Positions 1 to 8,338 of a stretch of 38,893 nucleotides of DNA are shown one piece after another (within the stretch, counting starts at the first letter, position 1; every line of letters begins with the position of its first letter). Made by a program: the position numbers and the translations under genes. The notes below the pieces were generated by a model. That model had not been told where the DNA came from. It searched no databases and worked only from the letters and a program-made list of their open reading frames with translations. The stretch is from a beta proteobacterium AAP65 (lineage in GTDB: Bacteria; Pseudomonadota; Gammaproteobacteria; Burkholderiales; Burkholderiaceae_C): assembly GCA_001295865.1 (NCBI GenBank), contig LJHW01000041.1:1-38893 (forward strand), read 5' to 3'.

Positions 1-860
1 GGCCGGAACTGGCCACGCTCGGCGGTGCGCTGCTCGGCGGGGCCGTGTTCGTGGCGGTGTTGCGCCGGCACGGGGGCGGCGGGCCCATGCCGGGTTTGGC
101 GCGTGCGCTGGCACCTTATGCGGTGCTGGTGGCCCTGGTGCTGGTGACGCGCCTGGTGCCGCCGCTGGCGCAGGCGCTGGGCAGCCTTGTGCTGGAGTGG
201 CGGCTCTTCGATCGTTACCAGGGGCGGGTGCAGCCCCTGATACACCCCGGCACGCTGCTGATGGCGGCACTGCTGCTCGGTGCGTTGCTGCAGCGCGTGC
301 CGCTGCCCGCGGTGGGGGCGGCGCTGTGGCACGCCGCGCGCCAGCTGGTGCCGGTGACGGCCGCGCTGCTGGCCATGCTGGTGCTGTCGCGCCTGATGCT
401 GCACGCCGGCCTGATCGCCACCCTGGAACAGGCGGCCGTGCAGACCGTCGGCGCGGCCTGGCCCTGGGTGGCGCCGGCCGTGGGTGCGCTGGGCAGTTTC
501 GTGACCGGCTCGGCCACCGCCTCGAACGTGCTCTTCACCACCCTGCAGGCGCAGACCGCAGCCGCGCTGGCACTGCCGGTGCCTGTCATCGTGGCGGCCC
601 AGGGTTTCGGCGCCGCCGTGGGCAACATCGTGTGCCCGCACAACATCGTGGCCGGTGCCGCCACCGTCAGCCTCGCCGGGCGCGAGGCCGAAGTTTTGCG
701 GCGCACGCTGCTGCCTTGCCTGCTCTACCTGGTGTTGGGTGGTGCCGCTGTGGCGGCCTGGGTCGCCGTTGAACCCACGGCGCCCAGCGGCACCAGGCCG
801 GACACGGTTGCGGCCGTGCCCGCCCTCCCGCCGCGCCCGGGGGCGCCCCAGGAGCGCTAG
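1..860 (+). CDS. LctP-family L-lactate permease, C-terminal part (cut by window edge)
   Basis: The reading frame is open from base 3, so the true start lies outside the window; the GTG at 45 is internal. The 285 visible residues are a hydrophobic transporter with several membrane helices. The glycine-rich motif GSFVTGSATASNVLF and the later QGFGAAVGNIVCPHNI are hallmarks of the lactate permease family (LctP/LldP/GlcA), which imports lactate or glycolate with protons across the inner membrane. Family members are usually 500-590 residues, so roughly half is visible. The C-terminal tail after the last helix is Pro/Ala-rich and poorly conserved. Its TAG stop at 858-860 overlaps the stop of the convergent peptide transporter in a shared CTAG. 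The substrate (lactate rather than glycolate) is inferred from the family only. Confidence 0.88.
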   Translation, partial: PELATLGGALLGGAVFVAVLRRHGGGGPMPGLARALAPYAVLVALVLVTRLVPPLAQALGSLVLEWRLFDRYQGRVQPLIHPGTLLMAALLLGALLQRVPLPAVGAALWHAARQLVPVTAALLAMLVLSRLMLHAGLIATLEQAAVQTVGAAWPWVAPAVGALGSFVTGSATASNVLFTTLQAQTAAALALPVPVIVAAQGFGAAVGNIVCPHNIVAGAATVSLAGREAEVLRRTLLPCLLYLVLGGAAVAAWVAVEPTAPSGTRPDTVAAVPALPPRPGAPQER

Positions 861-2383
861 ACCCGCTGCCCCAGCGCCCGCTGCAGCGGCCGGTGCAACG
901 CCCACAGCAGCGCACCGCCGGCCAGGCCGATGGCCAGCATCAGCCCGAAGAAGCCTTCACGCGGCAGCTTCTCGTAGAAGGTGCCCAGCCAGCCGGCGCC
1001 GTAGTTGCCGAAGAAGTTCGCGAGGAACCACACGCCCATCAGCGTGGACACCAGGCGCAGCGGCGCCACCTTCGAGACGAAAGAAAGCCCTATGGGCGAG
1101 AGGTAGAGCTCGCCCAGCGTGAACACCGCGGTGGCCGCGGCCAGCCACAGCAGGCTCTGCTTCTGGCCCGGCGTGGCGCTCAGCTCGCCGGCGATCATCA
1201 CCGCGAAGCCCAGCCCGCAGAGCACGCAGCCGATGGCCAGCTTGGCCAGGCTGCCGGGCTCGGTGCCGCGTGCGGCCTGTCGGGCCCACCAGACGTTCAG
1301 CAGCGGCACGAAGAAGAAGATCATGAAAGGGTTGAAGCTCTGGTACCAGCTCGACGGGATCGTGAAACCCGCGATGGTCGGCCACACCGTCTGTTGGTCG
1401 GCCCAGAGTTGCAGCGTGTTGCCCTGCTGTTCGTAGACGGCCCAGAACAGCGCCGTCACCGCGCAGGCGGCGCACAGCGCCATCACACGTGGGCGCTCGT
1501 CGCCGGGCAGGCCGCGCAGCCAGGCCACGGCGGCGGCCGCCACGCCCACGGCCAGCGCACCTTGCAGCCAGCCCGGCAGCGCCAGCAGGCCCAGCATCAG
1601 GCCCACGCAGGCCGGGATGGCCAGCACATAGGCCAGCACGCCGAGGCCGGGTTTGGTTGCCAGCACCGAAGGCGGGCGTGCGGCCTCGGGCGGCAGCTTG
1701 TCCATGTTCAGCACGTAGAACAGCAGCCCCAGCAGCATGCCCACGCCGGCGGCGCCGAAGCCGGCGTGCCAGCCCACCGTCTGACCCAGCGTGCCGCAGA
1801 TCAACGGTGCGATGAAGGCGCCGACGTTCACGCCCAGGTAGTAGACGGAGTAGGCGCGGTCGCGCCGCGGGTCGCCCGGGGCGTAGAGCTCGCCCACCTG
1901 CGCGCAGAGGTTGGGCTTGAAGCAGCCGTTACCGGCGATCAGGAAGAGCAGGGCGACGAAAAACAGCGCCTCGCTGGCCATCAGGAAGTGGCCCAGCGCC
2001 ATCAGCAGCCCGCCCACGATGACGGTGCGGCGCCGGCCCAGCACGCGGTCGGCCAGCAGCCCGCCGAAGAGCGGCGAGAGGTAGACGAAGCCGGTGTAGA
2101 GGCCATACACCAGCGAGGCCAGCGCCTGCGCCTGCATGGGCCCGTGGGCCGCGGTGAGCAGGCCGCGCAGCGGCTCGAAGCCCAATACCGCGGTGTCGGC
2201 ATCGGGGCGCTTGAAGAGGTGGTCCACCATATACAGCACGAGCAGGGCGCGCATGCCGTAGTAGCTGGTGCGCTCCCACATCTCGGCCATGAAGAGCACG
2301 GCCAGTCCCTTGGGGTGGCCGAACCAGGTGCCGCCCGGCGGGGCGGGGGTCGCCGCTGCGGCGGGCGCTGGGGTCGTGTTCAT
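857..2383 (-). CDS. POT/PTR-family proton-dependent oligopeptide transporter
   Basis: A 508-residue inner-membrane protein of the POT branch of the major facilitator superfamily, which imports di- and tripeptides with protons. The first helix carries the diagnostic EMWERTSYYGM (the ExxER motif used in proton coupling), followed by FGGLLADRVLGRRR in the loop after helix 2 and the family signature around AYSVYYLGVNVGAFIAP. Length fits DtpA-like proteins, and the last helices run to the C terminus. I chose the ATG at 2383 because the next in-frame start upstream adds residues without similarity; the N-terminal 25 residues are Ala/Pro/Thr-rich and end just before the conserved GHPKGL segment. No clear Shine-Dalgarno is seen. 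It is convergent with the lactate permease and precedes the efflux operon by 43 nt without evident coupling. Confidence 0.93.
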   Translation of the reverse strand: MNTTPAPAAAATPAPPGGTWFGHPKGLAVLFMAEMWERTSYYGMRALLVLYMVDHLFKRPDADTAVLGFEPLRGLLTAAHGPMQAQALASLVYGLYTGFVYLSPLFGGLLADRVLGRRRTVIVGGLLMALGHFLMASEALFFVALLFLIAGNGCFKPNLCAQVGELYAPGDPRRDRAYSVYYLGVNVGAFIAPLICGTLGQTVGWHAGFGAAGVGMLLGLLFYVLNMDKLPPEAARPPSVLATKPGLGVLAYVLAIPACVGLMLGLLALPGWLQGALAVGVAAAAVAWLRGLPGDERPRVMALCAACAVTALFWAVYEQQGNTLQLWADQQTVWPTIAGFTIPSSWYQSFNPFMIFFFVPLLNVWWARQAARGTEPGSLAKLAIGCVLCGLGFAVMIAGELSATPGQKQSLLWLAAATAVFTLGELYLSPIGLSFVSKVAPLRLVSTLMGVWFLANFFGNYGAGWLGTFYEKLPREGFFGLMLAIGLAGGALLWALHRPLQRALGQRV

Positions 2384-2426
2384 CGCGGACGATTGTGGCC
2401 GCCTCCCCAGGCCCAAGGCGCGGGGT

Positions 2427-3842
2427 TCAGCCGGGGGATATCCAGCGCCCGCCGAGCGCGCGCAGCAGCACCACGCGGTTGGCCTGCTCGGTCTGCCGCA
2501 GCGTCACCAGGCCCTGCTGGGCGGTGGTGAGCTGGCGCTGCGCGTCGAGCAGTTCGATCTGGCTGGAAGCGCCCAGCCGGTAGCTCTGCTCGGCCAGCTG
2601 CAGGCTGCGCTCGGCCGCGGTCACCTGGGCCTGTTGCGCGGCCAGGCGTTCGGCCAGGCTGTCGCGCACGGCCAGGGCGTCGGCCACTTCGCGGAAGGCC
2701 GATTGCAGCGCGGCTTCGTAGTTGGCCAGCACCTCGCGCTGCGTGGCTTCGTTCACCGCCACCTGGGCGCGGCGCGCGCCAGCATCCAGCAGCGGGATGT
2801 CCAGGCTGGGCAGCAGGCTCCAGAAACCACTGCCGCTGCGGAACAGGCCGTCGAGCTCGGGGCTGCGCACACCGGCGCTGGCCGTCAGCGTCAGCCGCGG
2901 AAAACGCACGGCGCGGGCCGCGCCCACGTCGAAGGCTGCGGCCTGCAGTTGCTGCTCGGCCGCGCGCAGATCGGGGCGCTGCAGCAGCACCGTGGCCGGC
3001 AGGCCGGCGGGCAGTTCGGGCAGCGCGGTGGCCTGGGCGGCCTGGCCCAGCGGCAGCAGCGCTTCGGGCAAGGGCTGGCCGGCCAGCAGTTCCAGCGCCA
3101 GGCGGGCCTGGCGCACGGCTGCGGCGCTGCGCGCGGCCTCGCCCCGCGCGGCTTCAAAAGCCGTCTGCGCACGGGCGCGCTGCAGGCCCGAGGCGGCGCC
3201 CAGCCGGTACTGGCGCTCGTTGAGGTCCAGCGTCTTCTGCTGGCTCTCGCGCAGCGCTTCGGCCAGCTGCTGGCGCTGGCCCTCGGCCGAGAGCGTGAGC
3301 CAGGCATCGGCCACCTGCGCCACCAGGCTCAGGCGCGCGCTGCGCTGGGTTTCCTGCTGCGCGAGGTAACGCGCCAGCGCCGCGCCCTGCAGGCTGCCGA
3401 CGCGGTTGAAGAGGTCGATCTCCCAGGCACTGATGCCCAGGCTGGCGGTGTAGGTGCTGCTGCGGGTGCCGTTGTCGCTGCCTTGTTCGTTGGCCGAGAC
3501 GCCGGCGCGCAGGTCGGGGTAGCGGTTCGATTCGGTGATGCCCAGTTGCGCGCGCGAGCGCTCCACCGCGGCCACGCTGGCGCGCAGGCTGCGGTTGCCG
3601 GCCAGCGCCAGGGCCACCACGCGGCGCAGGCGTTCGTCGACGAAAAAGCCTTCCCATTCGCGGGCGGCTTCGGCCGCGGCTTCGGCGCTCAAAGGCGCTT
3701 CGGCCGGGGTGGCGTCTGTGCGGAAACTCTCGCGCAGCGGCGCGCCGGGCTGGCCGGCCGGGGGCACCAGGCTGGCGCAGCCGCCCAGCAGCAGCGTGGC
3801 CAGCGCGGCAGCGGCCAGCGGTGTGCGTGTCAGGCGCTTCAT
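2427..3842 (-). CDS. NodT/OprM-family outer-membrane efflux lipoprotein
   Basis: A 471-residue outer-membrane factor that forms the exit duct of a tripartite RND pump. Residues 1-22 are a lipoprotein signal with lipobox LLGGC and Cys22 as the acylation site, as in OprM and NodT. The body shows the two pseudo-repeated halves of the TolC fold: periplasmic coiled-coil helices rich in Ala/Gln/Arg/Leu alternating with short amphipathic strands, for example ISAWEIDLFNRVGSL in the first half and PSLDIPLLDAGARRA in the second. Length is typical (450-500). Its ATG overlaps the TGA of the RND gene in an ATGA (3839-3842), so translation is coupled and it is the third gene of the pump operon. Confidence 0.93.
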   Translation of the reverse strand: MKRLTRTPLAAAALATLLLGGCASLVPPAGQPGAPLRESFRTDATPAEAPLSAEAAAEAAREWEGFFVDERLRRVVALALAGNRSLRASVAAVERSRAQLGITESNRYPDLRAGVSANEQGSDNGTRSSTYTASLGISAWEIDLFNRVGSLQGAALARYLAQQETQRSARLSLVAQVADAWLTLSAEGQRQQLAEALRESQQKTLDLNERQYRLGAASGLQRARAQTAFEAARGEAARSAAAVRQARLALELLAGQPLPEALLPLGQAAQATALPELPAGLPATVLLQRPDLRAAEQQLQAAAFDVGAARAVRFPRLTLTASAGVRSPELDGLFRSGSGFWSLLPSLDIPLLDAGARRAQVAVNEATQREVLANYEAALQSAFREVADALAVRDSLAERLAAQQAQVTAAERSLQLAEQSYRLGASSQIELLDAQRQLTTAQQGLVTLRQTEQANRVVLLRALGGRWISPG

Positions 3843-6800
3843 GCCGACACCTCCGGCTTCACGGCGGTGTTGGCAGCGTCTTCGGGCTGTGCACCCTTGC
3901 GCGAGAACAGCGATTTCACCCACAGGTAGAACAGCGGCACGAAGAAGATGCCCAGCACCGTGGCGCTGACCATGCCGCCCAGCACGCCGAAGCCGATGGC
4001 CTTCTGCGAGCCCGAGCCGGCACCGCTGGCCAGTGCCAGGGGCAGCACGCCCATGCCGAAGGCCAGCGAGGTCATCAGGATGGGGCGCAGGCGCTGCCGG
4101 CAGGCTTTGAGGGTGGCGTCGAAGAGCCCCATGCCCTGCAAACGCAGCGTTTCCGCGAACTCGACGATGAGGATGGCGTTCTTCGCACTCAGCCCCACCG
4201 TGGTGAGCAGGCCCACCTGGAAGAACACATCGTTGTTCTGCCCGCCCAGATGGCTGGCGACCAGTGCGCCCAGCACACCCAGCGGCACCACCAGCATCAC
4301 GCTGAAAGGCACGCTCCAGCTCTCGTACAGCGCCGCGAGGCACAGGAAGATGAAGAGCACCGACACCGCGTACAGCAGCGGCGCCTGCGAGCCCGAGAGC
4401 CGTTCCTGGTAGCTGCGGCCGGCCCATTCGTAGCCTATGCCCGGGGGCATTTCTTTCAGCGCGGCTTCCATGGCGGCCATGGCCGCGCCCGAGCTCACGC
4501 CCGGCGGCACATCGGCCTGGATCTCGTAGGCCGGGCTGCCGTTGTAGCGCACCAGCTGGCGCGGCGCGGTGCTCCAGCTGCTGCTGGCGAAGGCTGCCAT
4601 CGACACCATCTGCCCGTTGCTGCTGCGCACGTACCAGTGTTTCAGGTTTTCAGGCGATGCGCGGTAGGCCGCCTCGCCCTGCACCAGCACGCGCTTCACA
4701 CGGCCGCGGTCGATGAAGTCGTTGACGTAGCTGCTGCCCAGTGCGATGGACAGCGTGTCGTTGATGACGTTGGGCTGCACGCCCAGCACGGCGGCTGCTC
4801 TGTCGTCGATGGTGATCTTGAGCTGCGGCGTCTCGGCCAGGCTCTGCGTGCGTGTGCGTGCCAGCTCGGGCCGCTGGTTGCCCAGGCTGATGAGCTGTTC
4901 ACGCGCAGCGATCAGCTGCGTCTGCCCCAGGCCGCCCAGGTCTTGCAGGAAGAGCTGGATGCCGGCGCTGCCGCCCAGGCCGCGCACCGTGGGCGGGCGC
5001 ACGACAAAGACCTGGGCGTCGCGCACACGCCGTCCGAGTTCGCGGCTGAAGCGCTCGGCCAGTGCGCCCGCGCTCTGGTTCTGGGCCGCGCGTTGCGACC
5101 AGTCGACCAGCCGGATGAAACCCTGGCCCGAGCCCTGGTCACCACCGGCACCACGCACCACGTTGTAGTACAGCACCTCGGGTTGTTCGGCGAGGTAGGC
5201 CTCCACCTGCGCGGCGACGCCCTCCATGCGCTCGGCCGTGGCGCCGGGGGCCATGCGCACCTGCAGTTGCAGGCCGCCCTGGTCTTCGTCGGGCAGGAAG
5301 GAGGTGGGCAGGTCCTTGTAGAGCCAGGCCGTGGCGCCCACCATCAGCAGGAAGACGATGAAGCTGCGCACGCTGCGGCGCCCCATCCAGCTGACGCCAC
5401 GAACGTAACGTTCGGTGAAGCGATCGAAGCCGCGGTTGAAGCCGCCGAAGAACCAGTCGAGCTGCTTGCCGATGGGGCCGCCATGGCTGGCGTGTTCGCC
5501 GGGCTTCACGGGCTTGAGCAGCGTGGCACACAGGGCCGGCGAGAGTGTCATCGCCACCAGCACCGACAGCACCATCGCACTCACCACGGTGATGCTGAAC
5601 TGGCGGTAGATCACGCCCGTGCTGCCGCCGAAGAAGGCCATGGGGATGAACACCGCGCTCAGCACGACGGCAATGCCGACCAGCGCGCCGCTGATCTCCT
5701 GCATGCTCTTCTTCGTGGCGTCGTAAGGGCTCAGGCCTTCTTCGCGCATCAGCCGTTCGACGTTTTCCACCACCACGATGGCATCGTCCACCAGCAGGCC
5801 GATGGCCAGCACCAGGCCGAACATCGTCAGCGTGTTGATCGAAAAGCCGGCCACGGCCAGGATGCCCATGGTGCCCAGCATCACCACCGGCACGGCGATG
5901 GCCGGCACCAGCGTGGCGCGCAGGTTCTGCATGAACAGGTACATGATCACCACGACCAGCACCATGGCCTCGATCAGTGTCTTGACCACGCCGTTGATCG
6001 ACACGCGCACGAAGGGCGTGGTGTCGTAGGTGACGGTGGCCTTGTAGCCGGCCGGGAAGAAGGGCTCCAGTTCCTTCAGCTTGGCCTTGATGGCGTCGCC
6101 GGTGGTCAGCGCGTTGGCGCCGCTGGCCGGGAAGATGGCCATGCCTGCGGCGTTGCGGCCGCTGCTGCGCACGTTGGTGGTGTAGCTGTCGCGGCCCAGT
6201 TCCACGCGCGCCACGTCGCCCAGGCGCAGCGAAGAGCCATCGGGCTGCGCCCGCAGCACCACGTTGCGGAACTGCTCGGCGGTGTTGAGCTTGGACCGCG
6301 CGGTGATGATGGCCGACAGGCGCTGGCCCTCCGGCGCAGGCAGGGCGCCGATCTGGCCTGCCGAGACTTCGGTGTTCTGCTGCTGCAGCGCGGTGCGGAT
6401 GTCGCCGGGCACGAGGTTGTAGCGTTGCAGCTTGGCCGGGTCGAGCCAGATGCGCATGGCGTAGCCAGAGCCGAAGACGTTGACGTCGCCCACGCCCTCG
6501 ACGCGGCTGATGATGTCCACCAGCGTGCTGTTGAGGTAGTCGCCCAGGTCGCCCGAGGTGACGTTGGGGTCGTCGCTGGTCAGCATGGCGACCATCAGGA
6601 ACTCGGTGCTCGCCTTGGTGACGCGCACGCCCTGGGCCTGCACCGCCTGCGGCAGCCGGCTGATCACACTCTGCACCTTGTTCTGCACCTGCACCTGGGC
6701 CGTGTCGGGGTTGGTGCCGGCCTCGAAGGTGAGCTGCGTGCTGGCGTTGCCCGAGGCGCTGCTGGTGCTTTCGATGGACAGCAGGCCGTCGATGCCTTTC

Positions 6801-7006
6801 AGGCTCTGCTCGATGATCTGCGTCACCGAATCTTCGATGGTCTGCGCCGAAGCGCCGGGGTAGCCGGTATTGATGCTGACGCGGGTGGGCGCGATGTCGG
6901 GATAACGTTCCAGCGGCAGCGTGAGCGTGGCGGCGCCGCCGGCCAGCATGATGACGATGGCCAGCACCCACGCGAAGATGGGGCGGTCGATGAAGAATGA
7001 GGCCAT
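3839..7006 (-). CDS. HAE1-type RND multidrug efflux permease (AcrB/MexB-like)
   Basis: A 1055-residue inner-membrane proton/drug antiporter, the engine of the tripartite pump. It begins with MASFFIDRPIFAWVLAI, the classic N terminus of AcrB-type pumps. The proton-relay acidic pair falls at Asp407-Asp408 in GLVLAIGLLVDDAIVVVENV, and the partner lysine is in the SAKNAILIVEFAET helix of the C-terminal half. Two large periplasmic loops follow helices 1 and 7, as in the family. The start at 7006 is supported by an AGGAG ribosome site about 9 nt upstream; the frame stays open further upstream but overlaps the adaptor gene. It lies 20 nt after the adaptor and overlaps the outer-membrane gene by 4 nt. 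Substrates cannot be read from the sequence. Confidence 0.96.
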   Translation of the reverse strand: MASFFIDRPIFAWVLAIVIMLAGGAATLTLPLERYPDIAPTRVSINTGYPGASAQTIEDSVTQIIEQSLKGIDGLLSIESTSSASGNASTQLTFEAGTNPDTAQVQVQNKVQSVISRLPQAVQAQGVRVTKASTEFLMVAMLTSDDPNVTSGDLGDYLNSTLVDIISRVEGVGDVNVFGSGYAMRIWLDPAKLQRYNLVPGDIRTALQQQNTEVSAGQIGALPAPEGQRLSAIITARSKLNTAEQFRNVVLRAQPDGSSLRLGDVARVELGRDSYTTNVRSSGRNAAGMAIFPASGANALTTGDAIKAKLKELEPFFPAGYKATVTYDTTPFVRVSINGVVKTLIEAMVLVVVIMYLFMQNLRATLVPAIAVPVVMLGTMGILAVAGFSINTLTMFGLVLAIGLLVDDAIVVVENVERLMREEGLSPYDATKKSMQEISGALVGIAVVLSAVFIPMAFFGGSTGVIYRQFSITVVSAMVLSVLVAMTLSPALCATLLKPVKPGEHASHGGPIGKQLDWFFGGFNRGFDRFTERYVRGVSWMGRRSVRSFIVFLLMVGATAWLYKDLPTSFLPDEDQGGLQLQVRMAPGATAERMEGVAAQVEAYLAEQPEVLYYNVVRGAGGDQGSGQGFIRLVDWSQRAAQNQSAGALAERFSRELGRRVRDAQVFVVRPPTVRGLGGSAGIQLFLQDLGGLGQTQLIAAREQLISLGNQRPELARTRTQSLAETPQLKITIDDRAAAVLGVQPNVINDTLSIALGSSYVNDFIDRGRVKRVLVQGEAAYRASPENLKHWYVRSSNGQMVSMAAFASSSWSTAPRQLVRYNGSPAYEIQADVPPGVSSGAAMAAMEAALKEMPPGIGYEWAGRSYQERLSGSQAPLLYAVSVLFIFLCLAALYESWSVPFSVMLVVPLGVLGALVASHLGGQNNDVFFQVGLLTTVGLSAKNAILIVEFAETLRLQGMGLFDATLKACRQRLRPILMTSLAFGMGVLPLALASGAGSGSQKAIGFGVLGGMVSATVLGIFFVPLFYLWVKSLFSRKGAQPEDAANTAVKPEVSA

Positions 7007-7026
7007 GGCGGGGCTCCTGCCGGCGC

Positions 7027-8226
7027 TCAGCGCGGCGCCGAGGCGCTGCGGGCAGCGCTGCCCTTGCCGCTGCCTTTCCCGCCGGCGGGCTTGGAGCCCG
7101 CGGCCACGGGTGTCACCACCATGTCGGGGCGCGCACGCTGCAGGCCCTCGACGATGAGCTTGTCGCCCGCCTTCAGGCCGCTGCTCACCAGCCACTGGTT
7201 GCCCACGGCACGTTCCAGCGTGAGGCGGCGGCGCTCGACCTTGTTGCCTTCGCCCACCACCAGCGCGGTGGCATCGCCGGTGGCGGTGCGGCTCACGCCC
7301 TGCTGCGGCACCAGCAGCACGCCACGGTCCACACCGGCCACCAGGCGGGCCTGCACCACCATGCCCGGCAGCAGCGTGCCCTGCGGGTTGGGCACCACGG
7401 CACGCAGCGTCACGCTGCCGGTGGCGGGGTCGACCGTCACGCCGCTGAACTGCAACGTGGCGGGCTGCGGGTGCACGCTGCCGTCCTCCAGCACCAGCTG
7501 CGCCTGACGGCTGCCGGTCTGGCCCTGCAGCTGCTTGCGCAGCGAGAGCAGTTCGGCGCTGCTTTGCACGATGTCCACGTGCATGGGGTCGAGCTGCTGG
7601 ATGGTGGTGAGCGCCTGGGTCTGGTTGGCCGTGACCAGTGCGCCTGGCGTGACGGTCGAGACCTCGATGCGGCCGCTGATCGGCGCCACGATGCGCGCCC
7701 GCTGCAGTTGCACCACCGCTGCGTCGAGCGCAGCCTTCGCCACGGCCACGTCGGCCTCGGCCTGCTTCACCGCGGCGGCGCTGTCGTCTGCGGCCTGGCG
7801 GCTGAGGGCGTCGGCCTTGAGCAGCTCGGCATCGCGTGCGGCCCTGACGCGCGCTGCGCCCAGCGTGGCTTCGGCACGTTGCAGCGCGGCGGCGGTGCGC
7901 GCACGTTCGGCTTCGAAGCTGGCCGCGTCGAGCTGGTACAGCGGCTGTCCAGCGGCCACGCGGCCGCCTTCGGTGAAGAGGCGCTTCTGCACCAGGCCGC
8001 CCACCTGCGGGCGGATCTCGGCACGCTGGCTGGCGCTCAGGCGGCCGGGCAGTTCCAGGCCCAGCGGCGCGTCTTGCGCGGCCACGGTGACCACGCCCAC
8101 CTCGGGCGCAGCGCGCGCGGCGGGTGCGGCGGCCGGCTTGTCCTGGCAGGCGGTGAGCAGGCCGGCGCACAGCAGCACGGCGGCCGGGGCGAGGAAGGAG
8201 AGGGGGGTGGAAGCTGGTTTCTGCAC
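7027..8226 (-). CDS. RND efflux periplasmic adaptor (membrane-fusion lipoprotein)
   Basis: About 399 residues. The N terminus is a lipoprotein signal peptide (hydrophobic run then LLTAC, acylated Cys27 if the GTG at 8226 is the start). Then come the first lipoyl half, an Ala-rich coiled-coil hairpin (roughly residues 95-170, full of AERARTAAALQRAEATL-type heptads), the second lipoyl half with ARIVAPISGRIEVSTVTPGA, the beta-barrel, and the membrane-proximal domain. The tail is Lys/Gly/Ser-rich and low in complexity. It couples the inner-membrane pump to the outer-membrane duct. The start is uncertain: no ATG lies in frame near the signal peptide; GTG at 8226 keeps a normal signal, but its AAGGG ribosome site is almost adjacent. 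It is the first gene of the operon and divergent from the sensor kinase. Confidence 0.92.
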   Translation of the reverse strand: MQKPASTPLSFLAPAAVLLCAGLLTACQDKPAAAPAARAAPEVGVVTVAAQDAPLGLELPGRLSASQRAEIRPQVGGLVQKRLFTEGGRVAAGQPLYQLDAASFEAERARTAAALQRAEATLGAARVRAARDAELLKADALSRQAADDSAAAVKQAEADVAVAKAALDAAVVQLQRARIVAPISGRIEVSTVTPGALVTANQTQALTTIQQLDPMHVDIVQSSAELLSLRKQLQGQTGSRQAQLVLEDGSVHPQPATLQFSGVTVDPATGSVTLRAVVPNPQGTLLPGMVVQARLVAGVDRGVLLVPQQGVSRTATGDATALVVGEGNKVERRRLTLERAVGNQWLVSSGLKAGDKLIVEGLQRARPDMVVTPVAAGSKPAGGKGSGKGSAARSASAPR

Positions 8227-8269
8227 CCCTTCATGGTGGCCGCACAATGTGGAGGGAAGTTGAAGAGCC

Positions 8270-8288
8270 CGTGGCCCCGAAGGCCACG
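8270..8288. promoter_or_regulatory. Hairpin in the divergent efflux/baeS control region
   Basis: The 112-nt gap between the divergent adaptor gene and the kinase gene contains a perfect 7-bp inverted repeat, CGTGGCC / GGCCACG, with a 5-nt loop CCGAA. It sits where an operator or a leader hairpin would be expected. No convincing -35/-10 pair was found in either direction, so its role is inferred from position only. Confidence 0.3.
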
Positions 8289-8338
8289 CGGACGGCGCCC
8301 TGCAAGCGGGCGCCCAGTTCGTGTACACCCGCCCCGCG

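Noticed and set aside
3821..7000. A very long plus-strand open frame (over 1000 codons) opposite the RND pump gene
   Set aside because: Its product is low-complexity His/Gln/Arg/Ala-rich sequence without any fold or motif; such frames arise opposite GC3-rich genes. The minus-strand pump has full family motifs.
8226..8234. ATG at 8234 as start of the adaptor protein
   Set aside because: It is in another frame, leading to a Pro/Cys-rich product without the adaptor sequence.
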